The translations under genes were made by a program, and so were the position numbers. The notes under the pieces are model-generated. The model was not told the DNA's origin. It ran no database searches and saw only the letters and a list, made by a program, of their open reading frames with translations. This document shows, piece after piece, positions 15,879 to 23,559 of a stretch of 64,000 nt of DNA. The stretch is from JBALVT01 sp965262875 (GTDB taxonomy: Bacteria; Pseudomonadota; Gammaproteobacteria; Pseudomonadales; Halieaceae): assembly GCA_965262875.1 (NCBI GenBank), contig OZ253569.1, positions 1,550,001-1,614,000 on the forward strand, written 5' to 3'. Each line of letters starts with the position of its first letter. Position 1 is the first letter of the stretch.

Positions 15879-17361
15879 AGTCGACCCTGAAAAACGCTTA
15901 ACATGTTGATTGTATTAGATAATACTGGGTATTTGTGAGATGATTTCGACCAGTTTCAAGCCTATTTGGCACCTAATCCGGTCGAAACAAAGGTGGCTCT
16001 CGATGAAAGATTCTTCCCCCGATCACCATCAAATGAGTTTTATGGCTGCTGGGTTGATGGATCAACTCAATCCGAAACACCCTCTGTTACATCTTGCGCG
16101 AACCATACCCTGGGACTTTTTTGAATCGGAGTTCGCTCCCTTGTATGCGGCAACTGGCAGGCCTGCCAAACCCGTACGCTTGATGGTGGGTTTATCTATT
16201 CTCAAGCATATGGAAAATGTCAGCGACGAGGTTATCGTGCAACACTGGGTACAAAACCCGTATTACCAGGCATTTTGCGGGGAGGTTGAATTCCAGTGGT
16301 CATTCCCTTGTGACCCATCCGATCTGGTGTACTTCCGCAAGCGAGTCGGCGAAAAGGGATTTGAAAAAATATTGGCATCCTCTATCACCATTCATGGTGA
16401 GAAAGCGGTCGAAGAGGAAGTCTGTATTGACACCACAGTACAGGAAAAAAACATCACCTTTCCCACCGATGCAAAGTTGTACCGAAAGATTATTGTTCGT
16501 TGCCTGAAATTGGCCAGGAAAGAAGGGATAACACTTCGCCGCAGTTATGCCAAGGAAATTAAGCAAAGAAAACTGGAATGTCGTTTTGCGGGACATCCCA
16601 GGAACCGTGCCAAGGCCCGCAAAGCCGTTAAGCGGCTAAAGACCATTGCCGGTCGTTTAGTGCGGGAATTGGAGCGTAAACTGCCACTCGACATTCTGGA
16701 AAAGCTGGCAGAGGACTTTGCACTATTCCATCGTGGACTGAACCAGAAGCGAGGGGATACGAACAAGCTGTACAGCTTGCACGAACCCCATGTCTACTGC
16801 ATGAGTAAAGGCAAAGAGCATAAGCGCTATGAATTTGGCACCAAGGTTTCTATCACGACAACTCGGGATTCAAAAATCATTGTTGGTGCCATGGCCTTTG
16901 ATACGAACAAATTTGATGGTCATACGCTGCCGGAGGTGCTGTTGCAATTGAAGCGGCTTAACAAACTGAAACCGGCCGTTGGCTTATGTGATCGGGGTTA
17001 CAAAGGGAAGAAAAAGATCAATGACACGCGGATCATAATGCCCAGCACAGGTACTCGGGATACGGATAGTGCCTACCAGGTGCTGATGCGGAAACGTTTT
17101 AGAAAGCGGGCTGGCATAGAGCCGGTGATCGGCCACCTGAAGTCGGATCATCGATTGAACAAAAGTTATCTCAAAGGATTTGAAGGCGACCAGATTAACG
17201 TACTGATGGCTGCTGCTGCGTTTAACTTCAGGAAGTGGATGAGATTGTTTTTATTGGCCCCGAAAACGGCTTCCTTATGGAGTCGTTTAACGCAGTTTAT
17301 TATCAAGCCACGGCATTACGGCGATGCCGTGATGGCCAATTAGGCTTTTTCAGGGTCGACT
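15879..17361 (+). mobile_element. IS5/IS1182-like insertion sequence, copy 2 of a tandem pair
   Basis: Same 1483-bp element as copy 1, in the same orientation, starting 4 bp after copy 1 ends. It differs from copy 1 at least at one position in the leader (CACCTAATCC versus CACTTAATCC). The right end is at 17361, after which ATAT and then a Tn3-like fragment follow. The outer flanks (AACT left of copy 1, ATAT right of copy 2) are not identical. Confidence 0.92.
16003..17343 (+). CDS. IS5/IS1182-like DDE transposase (copy 2)
   Basis: A 446-residue transposase identical in translation to copy 1, with the same upstream AAGGTGG and the same DDE motifs (CIDTTVQEKN, GLCDRGYKG, IEPVIGHLKSDH). Because an intact gene and intact ends are present in both tandem copies, the pair could supply transposase for excision at the abutted ends. 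Confidence 0.88.
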   Translation: MKDSSPDHHQMSFMAAGLMDQLNPKHPLLHLARTIPWDFFESEFAPLYAATGRPAKPVRLMVGLSILKHMENVSDEVIVQHWVQNPYYQAFCGEVEFQWSFPCDPSDLVYFRKRVGEKGFEKILASSITIHGEKAVEEEVCIDTTVQEKNITFPTDAKLYRKIIVRCLKLARKEGITLRRSYAKEIKQRKLECRFAGHPRNRAKARKAVKRLKTIAGRLVRELERKLPLDILEKLAEDFALFHRGLNQKRGDTNKLYSLHEPHVYCMSKGKEHKRYEFGTKVSITTTRDSKIIVGAMAFDTNKFDGHTLPEVLLQLKRLNKLKPAVGLCDRGYKGKKKINDTRIIMPSTGTRDTDSAYQVLMRKRFRKRAGIEPVIGHLKSDHRLNKSYLKGFEGDQINVLMAAAAFNFRKWMRLFLLAPKTASLWSRLTQFIIKPRHYGDAVMAN

Positions 17362-17773
17362 ATATAGATATGTTGGACCTGATGGAAAGCTAAGGGAATA
17401 TGGCACTCGCGTGCTGGGAAAGGCTCGCCGTTAAAGGCTGAAGATTATTATTCAGACAGAGCAGATTCGACACTTTTGTCACTTCTTCCACAGGACCCCC
17501 ATCGGTCAAACTGAAGGCTTGTTCACGCTGGATGTTGTTGAGTCGGGGAAGGCAGTACTGTTCGCTGATTTCGGACTGAGAGAGAATGTGCCGTCTTTTA
17601 TTGGGTTGCATTGACATAATAGGTCACCTAGTGAAAAGTGATCAATTATGCTTCGTAAACGGCTAAATTGGGGTGATAACGCAAGTGGACGATTTTTAAC
17701 CAGCCTCGCAGCCCAGTAACCACGCGGCCTGTGGCGGCAGTTAGGAATCTACGGGGGATGGACACAAAACCCG
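17362..17773 (-). pseudogene. Tn3-like transposon end with tnpA N-terminal fragment
   Basis: The minus frame from 17617 encodes MQPNKRRHILSQSEISEQ and CLPRLNNIQREQ, closely matching the N-terminus of the TnpA at 38250 (MPKQTDKRRYMLSQTEVSE). Similarity stops after about 37 codons. Upstream (17640-17773) lies the transposon's terminal sequence, homologous to 38093-38240 and ending ACAAAACCCG at 17764-17773. It is a 5'-end relic of the same transposon family as 38093-42979, cut off at the IS copy 2 junction. Confidence 0.82.
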
Positions 17774-18388
17774 TATTAGCCCCTGTTTGAATGTACGTAT
17801 TCAGGCTCGGACCTCTTTCGCCTATAACGACCCCGTTTTAGAGTGGGTAACTCTGGCTTTATCGCAGCCACGCGGATTGAAAGTTTTCTCTCTAGCTCGG
17901 TGAGTCTCCTATTTGTGGTGTGGTGGGTTCACGAGCTGTTCAACCCCATGTTGAACGAGCCTCGAATACGGCGGTGTGACCTGATTCGGGACTCAGGTGC
18001 AGATAGTAGCAATCTGCAAGTGCTTAATGAACGGTCAATGTAGCACGAGAATAAGCGCGCATACAATGTGCGTTTATAAATGTGCGTTAAAGTCTCTAAA
18101 TCCTTTGACCGCGCTATGTTTACACAAGTTTATGCGTGGGACATAGCGCGGTGTTGGAGAAATATCAGAAAAGTGCCCGCAGGACATTTATAGATATAAC
18201 TATCCGAGTAATAAGGTTTGGGCGCAACGAGCAAGGCAAGACGAAAATGAAAGAAGCGACTATCGTAATAGCGATAACATTCAAGCTGAAAATGGATGCC
18301 AGGGTACTTATCAGGGCGGCTATGGGGGCTTATTTATATCACCGACAACTAGTGGATGCGGTGGAGCTTGTTCAGGCGAGCGGCCTGT
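17774..18388. other. Non-coding stretch with a repeat shared with 33110-33235 and an 11-12 bp hairpin
   Basis: About 615 bp without a recognisable gene. Bases 17780-17880 match the reverse complement of about 33125-33235 (shared words GTTTGAATGTA, CATTCAGGCTCGGAC, GGCTTTATCGCAGC). At 18108-18152, ACCGCGCTATGT and ACATAGCGCGGT form a perfect hairpin with a 21-base loop. Open frames here have no family resemblance. Confidence 0.6.
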
Positions 18389-18416
18389 TTGTGGGCTAGA
18401 AACTATGTGGTATACT
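18389..18416 (+). promoter_or_regulatory. Probable promoter of the RelBE-type module
   Basis: TTGTGG (18389-18394) and TATACT (18411-18416) with a 16-bp spacer lie directly upstream of the toxin-antitoxin pair. The -10 is near consensus. Confidence 0.5.
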
Positions 18417-18424
18417 TGTCAACC

Positions 18425-18445
18425 ATTGGAGGGAAGTTCTCCAAT
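18425..18445. promoter_or_regulatory. Palindromic putative operator of the toxin-antitoxin module
   Basis: ATTGGAG and CTCCAAT form a perfect 7-bp inverted repeat with a 7-bp spacer, just downstream of the -10 and 16 bp before the antitoxin ATG. This is where ribbon-helix-helix antitoxins usually bind to autoregulate. Confidence 0.5.
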
Positions 18446-18461
18446 AACCCACCACGGAGCT

Positions 18462-18695
18462 ATGACGATGAGTAAACAAACAGCGGTACGGTTGCCCGAT
18501 GAACTCAACCAGCGGCTAGTGAACTTGTCACAACACACTGGCCGCACGGTTGCGTTCTACATGCGCGAAGCGATCTCAACCCATATAGATGATCTGGAAG
18601 ACGTTTATATGGCTGAGCAGGCGTTGGCGTTGTTACGCAAAGGCAATGACCAAGTAATAGCGTCGGCGGAGTTGTGGAATGACCTGGACGATTAA
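18462..18695 (+). CDS. RelB/DinJ-like ribbon-helix-helix antitoxin
   Basis: A 77-residue antitoxin. The N-terminal TAVRLPDELNQRLVNLSQHT is a typical ribbon-helix-helix DNA-binding domain, and the acidic C-terminal half (DLEDVYMAEQALALLRKG) would wrap the toxin. An ATG at 18462 (MTMSK) lies 5 bp after GGAG; a second ATG at 18468 is also possible. It overlaps the toxin start by 17 bp, so antitoxin and toxin are translationally coupled. Likely represses its own promoter through the adjacent palindrome. Confidence 0.86.
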   Translation: MTMSKQTAVRLPDELNQRLVNLSQHTGRTVAFYMREAISTHIDDLEDVYMAEQALALLRKGNDQVIASAELWNDLDD

Positions 18696-18948
18696 GTATT
18701 TAGCATCACTTAAAAAACCACTGCGCAAAATAGCGCCCAACGACCGGCAACGCATTCGGTCATTTTTGGAAGATAGGCTGGCTCACCATGACAACCCACG
18801 GGCTTTAGGGAAGCGGCTTGTAGGAACCAGTGAGGAACTCTGGCGGTATCGGGTCGGTGATTATCGGGTCATTTGTGAGATCCAGGACAACACCCTGACC
18901 ATACTCACCATCAAAGCCGGACATCGTTCAAACGTCTATGATCAGTAG
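18679..18948 (+). CDS. RelE/ParE-superfamily toxin
   Basis: An 89-residue basic protein with the RelE fold pattern: LASLKKPLRKIAPNDRQRI, an alpha-helical part, then ELWRYRVGDYRVICEI and LTILTIKAGHRSNVYD. The Arg of WRYRVGDYRV and the C-terminal HRSNVYD are typical of RelE mRNA interferases acting on ribosome-bound mRNA. It overlaps the antitoxin gene and forms a complete type II module, the usual small cargo of plastic regions. Confidence 0.88.
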   Translation: MTWTIKYLASLKKPLRKIAPNDRQRIRSFLEDRLAHHDNPRALGKRLVGTSEELWRYRVGDYRVICEIQDNTLTILTIKAGHRSNVYDQ

Positions 18949-19049
18949 GCCTCCACACGCGATAGAGGGGCGCTATGGAGAAGAAAAAGAGGCTCTTCTC
19001 CGCTTTGTTGAGTGAAAAAAGGCCAAAGCTGCGGCCCTTGAAGAGGGTG
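18949..19049. terminator. Possible terminator downstream of the toxin gene
   Basis: GGAGAAG (18977-18983) and CTTCTCC (18995-19001) form a 7-bp stem with an 11-base loop, followed by a weak T-containing stretch (GCTTTGTTG). No long U-run, so this is tentative. Confidence 0.3.
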
Positions 19050-19055
19050 CTCAGA

Positions 19056-19257
19056 ATACCTAGGCACGGCGAGGAGTCAAAGGCCGCGCTTCACCGTGAA
19101 GAAGCCGTTGTGGGGTGGTGAGTTTTGGAGCAAGGGTTACTTTATGCGTTCGGTAGGTAAGCATGGAGATGAAGCCATGTTGAAGAATTATGTAAAGAAT
19201 CAGGGCTGTGATGAAAGCTACCACCCGTTGCACCAAGGCCAACTGGAATTGCTTTAG
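19056..19257 (+). pseudogene. IS200/IS605 TnpA (Y1 transposase), C-terminal fragment
   Basis: The frame reads VKKPLWGGEFWSKGYF, then SVGKHGDEAMLKNYVKNQG, the well-known C-terminal block of Y1-type IS200/IS605 transposases, where the catalytic Tyr helix (NYVKNQG) lies. It stops at TAG 19255-19257. The N-terminal two-thirds is missing. A matching N-terminal fragment is at 32590-32840, so the two could be parts of one ancestral element. Confidence 0.75.
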
Positions 19258-19301
19258 TTGAAGTTGGCACCAGATACCTCGTAGCTCTGCTGCGGGGTTA
19301 T

Positions 19302-22300
19302 TCATTCAACCCCCTCAATAAAGGTTTCCACGAAGGATATTATTTTGTTGGTAATGCGTTCAGAAACCGCGCGGCGGTCTTTGAGGGCTGGGCGCTTGCG
19401 CAGGAGGCTGATCACATCATCCCGCATCGGGGATTTCTCGGTGAATAAATAATCGCCTATGACCTTTTGCAACCCTTCTAGATTCAAGCCTTCGGCGATA
19501 CTCAGCTCTTTGAGGGCTTGTTGCCTTTCCGCGCGCCAGTAGCTTTCAAATTCTTCGCCAATATCGCCACCCTTCGGAATATCAGGGAAGTGGTCGGTAA
19601 TAAATTTTTCAATCAACTCTTTTTTGCTGCGGAGTTGTGTTTCGGTATCAAGAAGCGCCAAAATAGTCTTGTGCTTTTTTTCCAGATTTTCCGGTGCCGT
19701 ATCTTGCAGGTTTTGCAGCAGCGCAATAATGTAGCTCACATTGATTTTATCTCTGCGGATCAACTCAAGTTCAAAATCAATATCGTCCAGAATTGAGACT
19801 TTCTCTTTCCCGATGTTGCTGCGAACCTTGTCGTAGAGGTCGAGGTATTTACTACGGTAATCGGCAAAACACTGTTCATCCATCGGCAGGTCGTCAAAGC
19901 TGAACCCGGTGAAGCAATCAAGCACGTTTTTCAACCGGATAATCTCACGAAACGCCTTGATGAATTTTGCTTCATCGTCTTCAGTCAGCAGGTCATCAAC
20001 ACTGTCCACGGTTGGTGTGATCACTTGCAAGTTGGCCACGGCCTCGGCAAAACGCTTTAGGTAATCTTCGTAGGGGGCCAGAATGATGTCTTCGATGGCA
20101 TCTTTATTGGCAAAAAGTTCAATCGCCTCATCGGTGGCCGGTTTCAGGTTGCGAAAGCACACGACATTCCCCTGGGACTTCGTTTGCCCCATGATCCGGT
20201 TGGTGCGGGAATAAGCCTGTATCAGCCCGTGATATTTGAGGTTCTTGTCCACGTAGATGGTGTTCAGGGGCTTGCTGTCAAACCCGGTCAGGAACATGTT
20301 CACCACCAGCAGAATATCGACCTGCCGCGCCTTCACACGCTTTCCTATATCCTTGTAATAGCCATAGAAATTACCGACTTCATAATTGGCGCCAAACATC
20401 GCGTTGTAGTCCTGGATATACGCCTCCAGTTTGTCGCGGCTGTGGGTGTTGACCGGCTTGCTGTCATCGGGCATGTCATCGCTGCCGGTTCCGTCTGCGT
20501 CCCTGTCTTCTTCGTTGGCCTGATAGGAGAAAATCGTGCCAACCCGCAGGTCATGCCCCCCAGCCTCTTTTTTCTGTTTCAGCAGGTCATAATAGGCGAT
20601 CAGGGTTTTGATGTTAGGGACGCAAAAGATCGCCGTGAACTCTTTGCTGCGGGTTTTCCGGTTGTGGTTCGCAATAATGTAATCGGTGATGTTATTGAGT
20701 CGCTCAGGGGCTTCCATCACCTCGGCGGTATCAATCGCTTCGACCTCGATATCGGCCACACCCTCTTTTTGTTTGACGGTACGGATATACTCGACCGAAA
20801 ACTTCAGCACGTTTTCATCCCGGATTGCGTCCGTAATCACATACTTGTGCAAACACGCACCAAACAGGTCTTTGGTCGTGCGCTTTCCCTTAACTGCGCG
20901 TCCGTCTGGCAGGACATAAGTATGAGGTGATGAATTTTCGCGGAAAATGGGCGTTCCGGTAAAACCAAACATCTGCACATTATGAAAAAATGCCTTGATG
21001 CGTTTGTGCGTCTCCCCAAACTGGCTGCGGTGGCATTCATCAAAGATAAACACCATACGCTTATCTTGCAGGTCGGACATGCTGGCAAGATATTTGGGTT
21101 TGCTGATTACGGTATTGAGTTTTTGCAGGGTGGTGACAATAAGCTTTGTATCATCGGCAAACTGTTTCACCAACCTCTTGGTGTTGGTGGTGGCGTCCAC
21201 TGAGCCTTCGGAAAAGCTGTTGAACTCTTTAATGGTTTGGTAATCAAGGTCTTTTCTATCAACCACAAACACCACCTTATACACTTGGGGCGATTGCGTC
21301 AGAATTTGCGCGGTCTTGAACGAGGTGAGGGTTTTGCCTGATCCGGTCGTGTGCCAGATATAGCCGTATTTATCGGTATTGCGCACCTGCTCAACAATCG
21401 CCTCAACCGCGTAATATTGATAGGGGCGCAGCACCATCAGCATTTTTTCACTTTCATTCTGCACCACATATTTGGTGATCATTTTTGAAAGCCGGCATTT
21501 CTCCAGAAACGCTTCGGCAAATGCGCTAAGCTGGGTGATCTTTTTGTTGTCCTTGTCGGCCCAGAAAAACGTTTGTTTGAAGTCACGCTTGTTCACCGGA
21601 TTATTGGCGTAATACCTGGTGTTGACCCCGTTGCTGATCACAAAAATCTGGATATAGCCAAACAGCCCTAACCCTGCCGAATACGAGTGTCGATGATAGC
21701 GGTTGGTCTGGTTGAAGGCTTCTTTCATTTCCAGCCCGCGCCGCTTCAACTCAATCTGTACCAGGGGCAGGCCGTTGACTAATATTGTCACGTCGTAGCG
21801 GTTGGTGTATGTGCCTGTCATCGTGACTTGATGCGTTACCTGGTATTGGTTTTTGCACCACTGGATTTGATTGATCAGCTCAATATAGCCAGTCTCGCCG
21901 TTGTCTTTGATATAATCGATCTTATCGCGCAGGGTTCTGGCTTTTTCAAAGATGTTTCCCTTCGCCAGCGTGTTCAGAACCTGCCTGAATTCCCCCTTCG
22001 AAAGCGGCGTGTTGTTGTGCTTTTCAAGTTGGGTTTTGAGGTTCTCGATCAGGGCCGCCTCGTCTGGTATCGCTATCCGGTCAAAGCCCAGGGTTTCGAG
22101 CTGTGCAATGAGGTTGGTTTCAAGGGTGTGTTCTGTCTCTTTGGCGGCGGCGTTTGCTTCTTGCTGTTTTTGCCGTCGGGCTTGCTGTGCCAGAAACTGA
22201 TCCCGTTGGTAAAACTCCGTTCCCACCCGTTTGATGTGATCAATCAGGTCATCATTAGTGATCTCAGAAAACAAGGAAATATCAAACAGGTAGATTAAAT

Positions 22301-22520
22301 CCAAAGCCTCAATCGCGCCAATCACATCAAGCAAGAGCCGCTCTGTTTCACGGCCATTTGTTTTGATCGTTAAATCAATATCTGATCCAACGCGGTAGTT
22401 CCCTTTTGCCCGAGAGCCGTACAAAATAACACTGTCGATGACCTCAAACCGTGCAAGCGCACCTTGAATCCTTGCAATAACTTCTGGCGTCAGGCCGTAT
22501 AGATGATCCCCCTCACCCAT
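19302..22520 (-). CDS. hsdR: Type I restriction subunit R with N-terminal MNT-type nucleotidyltransferase domain
   Basis: A 1072-residue fusion. Residues 1-110 form a minimal nucleotidyltransferase (MNT) domain with the complete GS-x10-DxD active site (G35-S36 in LYGSRAKGNYR, D47 and D49 in SDIDL) and a third acidic candidate in YLFDISLF. From about residue 135 it is an EcoR124-type HsdR: nuclease motif D243, E257, K259 (QIELKRR), Walker A TTGSGKT near 392, DEAD-type FIFDECHRSQFG near 494, FGFTGTPIF, and a long helical C-terminus. HsdR translocates DNA and cleaves unmodified targets as part of the R-M-S complex. The ATG at 22520 overlaps the stop of the upstream HEPN gene by 8 bp. All catalytic residues are present, but hsdM is missing from the window. 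Confidence 0.9.
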   Translation of the reverse strand: MGEGDHLYGLTPEVIARIQGALARFEVIDSVILYGSRAKGNYRVGSDIDLTIKTNGRETERLLLDVIGAIEALDLIYLFDISLFSEITNDDLIDHIKRVGTEFYQRDQFLAQQARRQKQQEANAAAKETEHTLETNLIAQLETLGFDRIAIPDEAALIENLKTQLEKHNNTPLSKGEFRQVLNTLAKGNIFEKARTLRDKIDYIKDNGETGYIELINQIQWCKNQYQVTHQVTMTGTYTNRYDVTILVNGLPLVQIELKRRGLEMKEAFNQTNRYHRHSYSAGLGLFGYIQIFVISNGVNTRYYANNPVNKRDFKQTFFWADKDNKKITQLSAFAEAFLEKCRLSKMITKYVVQNESEKMLMVLRPYQYYAVEAIVEQVRNTDKYGYIWHTTGSGKTLTSFKTAQILTQSPQVYKVVFVVDRKDLDYQTIKEFNSFSEGSVDATTNTKRLVKQFADDTKLIVTTLQKLNTVISKPKYLASMSDLQDKRMVFIFDECHRSQFGETHKRIKAFFHNVQMFGFTGTPIFRENSSPHTYVLPDGRAVKGKRTTKDLFGACLHKYVITDAIRDENVLKFSVEYIRTVKQKEGVADIEVEAIDTAEVMEAPERLNNITDYIIANHNRKTRSKEFTAIFCVPNIKTLIAYYDLLKQKKEAGGHDLRVGTIFSYQANEEDRDADGTGSDDMPDDSKPVNTHSRDKLEAYIQDYNAMFGANYEVGNFYGYYKDIGKRVKARQVDILLVVNMFLTGFDSKPLNTIYVDKNLKYHGLIQAYSRTNRIMGQTKSQGNVVCFRNLKPATDEAIELFANKDAIEDIILAPYEDYLKRFAEAVANLQVITPTVDSVDDLLTEDDEAKFIKAFREIIRLKNVLDCFTGFSFDDLPMDEQCFADYRSKYLDLYDKVRSNIGKEKVSILDDIDFELELIRRDKINVSYIIALLQNLQDTAPENLEKKHKTILALLDTETQLRSKKELIEKFITDHFPDIPKGGDIGEEFESYWRAERQQALKELSIAEGLNLEGLQKVIGDYLFTEKSPMRDDVISLLRKRPALKDRRAVSERITNKIISFVETFIEGVE

Positions 22521-22929
22521 TGTTAGGTTTCTCTGCAAGTTCAGTCAGTTTCCGGTGCAATAATTGAAATTCAGAATAATACTCATCCACAATATGGGTG
22601 ATGATTTTTTTTGTGACGGCTTCATTGTAGGTATGAGAGGTCAGATTGCGGTCGTTAATCATCTCCATCCACGCCTGTTGATTAGTAATTAACCCTAAGT
22701 TAAATGCCTCACGGGCCACGTCTCTTGAACCAAATAGCTCTTTGACGCCACGCCCTTCCAGAAAATCTTTTTGCGTTTTCCACGCCAGTTCATGGTTGTA
22801 TTCAAAAGACTGGATAAGCCCTTGTTCTTGTAACTCGTCCAGTTCTTCTTTCTCCATAAATTTGCTGAGTTGGTTCAAGGCTCTGGTCCAGTTGCTCAAG
22901 CGTTGTATCCAGCGTATATCTTTGGTCAT
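22513..22929 (-). CDS. HEPN-family (HI0074-like) nucleotidyltransferase partner protein 1
   Basis: A 138-residue helical protein of the 'nucleotidyltransferase substrate-binding' family, homologous to HEPN toxins of MNT-HEPN pairs. Hallmarks are ALNQLSKFMEKEELDELQEQ, SFEYNHELAWKTQKDFL and the RX4H motif in MINDRNLTSHTYNEAV (R and H of RNLTSH), the catalytic RNase motif in HEPN toxins. The chosen ATG at 22929 lies 4 bp after the upstream GIY-like gene's stop, and its own stop overlaps the ATG of the NTase-HsdR fusion. This places it where an MNT-HEPN pair would be expected, but its MNT is the N-terminal domain of HsdR. Confidence 0.85.
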   Translation of the reverse strand: MTKDIRWIQRLSNWTRALNQLSKFMEKEELDELQEQGLIQSFEYNHELAWKTQKDFLEGRGVKELFGSRDVAREAFNLGLITNQQAWMEMINDRNLTSHTYNEAVTKKIITHIVDEYYSEFQLLHRKLTELAEKPNNG

Positions 22930-22933
22930 GGTT

Positions 22934-23551
22934 TCACTCGTCTTCCAATTCATCGCGTAGATCACGCAAGGTTTTGCCTTGATGCATCCAGTACATGGCC
23001 CCCTGAGCGGATTTCCAATCAAATCCGCTGCGTTTTAGAGCAACCAATGCCGAGGCAGACAGGCTTGTTTTTTTCCCCTCAAACTCCACAGCGCGATTGT
23101 CGAGCACAGTGCAGGTGATACTGTTATCATCCTTGAAAGTAAGTGTGGTTCCTGGCGGTATCCCAACCATCTTAAAGGCAAATCGTGCAGCACGATTTTC
23201 AAGCTGCGCGATGGCAACTTTGTCATCAGAGGATTCAATAATATCCCCCTCTGGTGTGATTTCTTTTATGGCGACCATGCGGATAATATCTGCCGCCGCA
23301 TCCGGTTCAATTTCAAAGAACTCGCGGTTTTTGTTAACCCTGTATCTGTCAAAGGCGCGGTGCATACGCTTTTCGACATTTTTGGAGGTTTCCACCAGTG
23401 CTGCGTAATGACATTCAAAGGGGACTGGTATCCCAGAGGTGTAAAGGTCGCGCATGCGTTGCTGGATGGGCCGCCGTGTGGTGCCGATTTTAATATAATC
23501 TGGCATGGCTTTGTTGGTTATAACATAAACAATACAATGATCTGGGCGCAT
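22934..23551 (-). CDS. T5orf172/GIY-YIG-like protein with a C-terminal DUF4357/RAMA-like domain
   Basis: A 205-residue protein. Residues 8-80 follow the T5orf172 (MUG113) relative of GIY-YIG nucleases: IVYVITN, DYIKIGTTRRPIQQRMRDLY, a Glu in NVEKRMHRAFDRYRV and REFFEI. The second half (about 130-200: TLTFKDDNSITCTVLDNRAV, SLSASALVALKRSG, GAMYWMHQGKTL) resembles the small DUF4357/RAMA domains found in restriction-linked proteins. The gene lies 8 bp after hsdS and 4 bp before the HEPN gene, inside the restriction operon. Possible roles are an accessory nuclease or a DNA-modification reader; which one cannot be decided from sequence. Confidence 0.72.
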   Translation of the reverse strand: MRPDHCIVYVITNKAMPDYIKIGTTRRPIQQRMRDLYTSGIPVPFECHYAALVETSKNVEKRMHRAFDRYRVNKNREFFEIEPDAAADIIRMVAIKEITPEGDIIESSDDKVAIAQLENRAARFAFKMVGIPPGTTLTFKDDNSITCTVLDNRAVEFEGKKTSLSASALVALKRSGFDWKSAQGAMYWMHQGKTLRDLRDELEDE

Positions 23552-23559
23552 TATTTCTC

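Noticed and set aside
18108..18152. Hairpin resembling an integron attC site upstream of a toxin-antitoxin cassette
   Set aside because: The flanking boxes (CTTTGAC and GTTGGAG) do not fit RYYYAAC/GTTRRRY, and no second site follows the cassette at 18949-19050; no integrase is present.
20184..20930. Long plus-strand frame (248 codons) inside hsdR
   Set aside because: Shadow of the HsdR helicase region; the real gene has all expected motifs on the minus strand.
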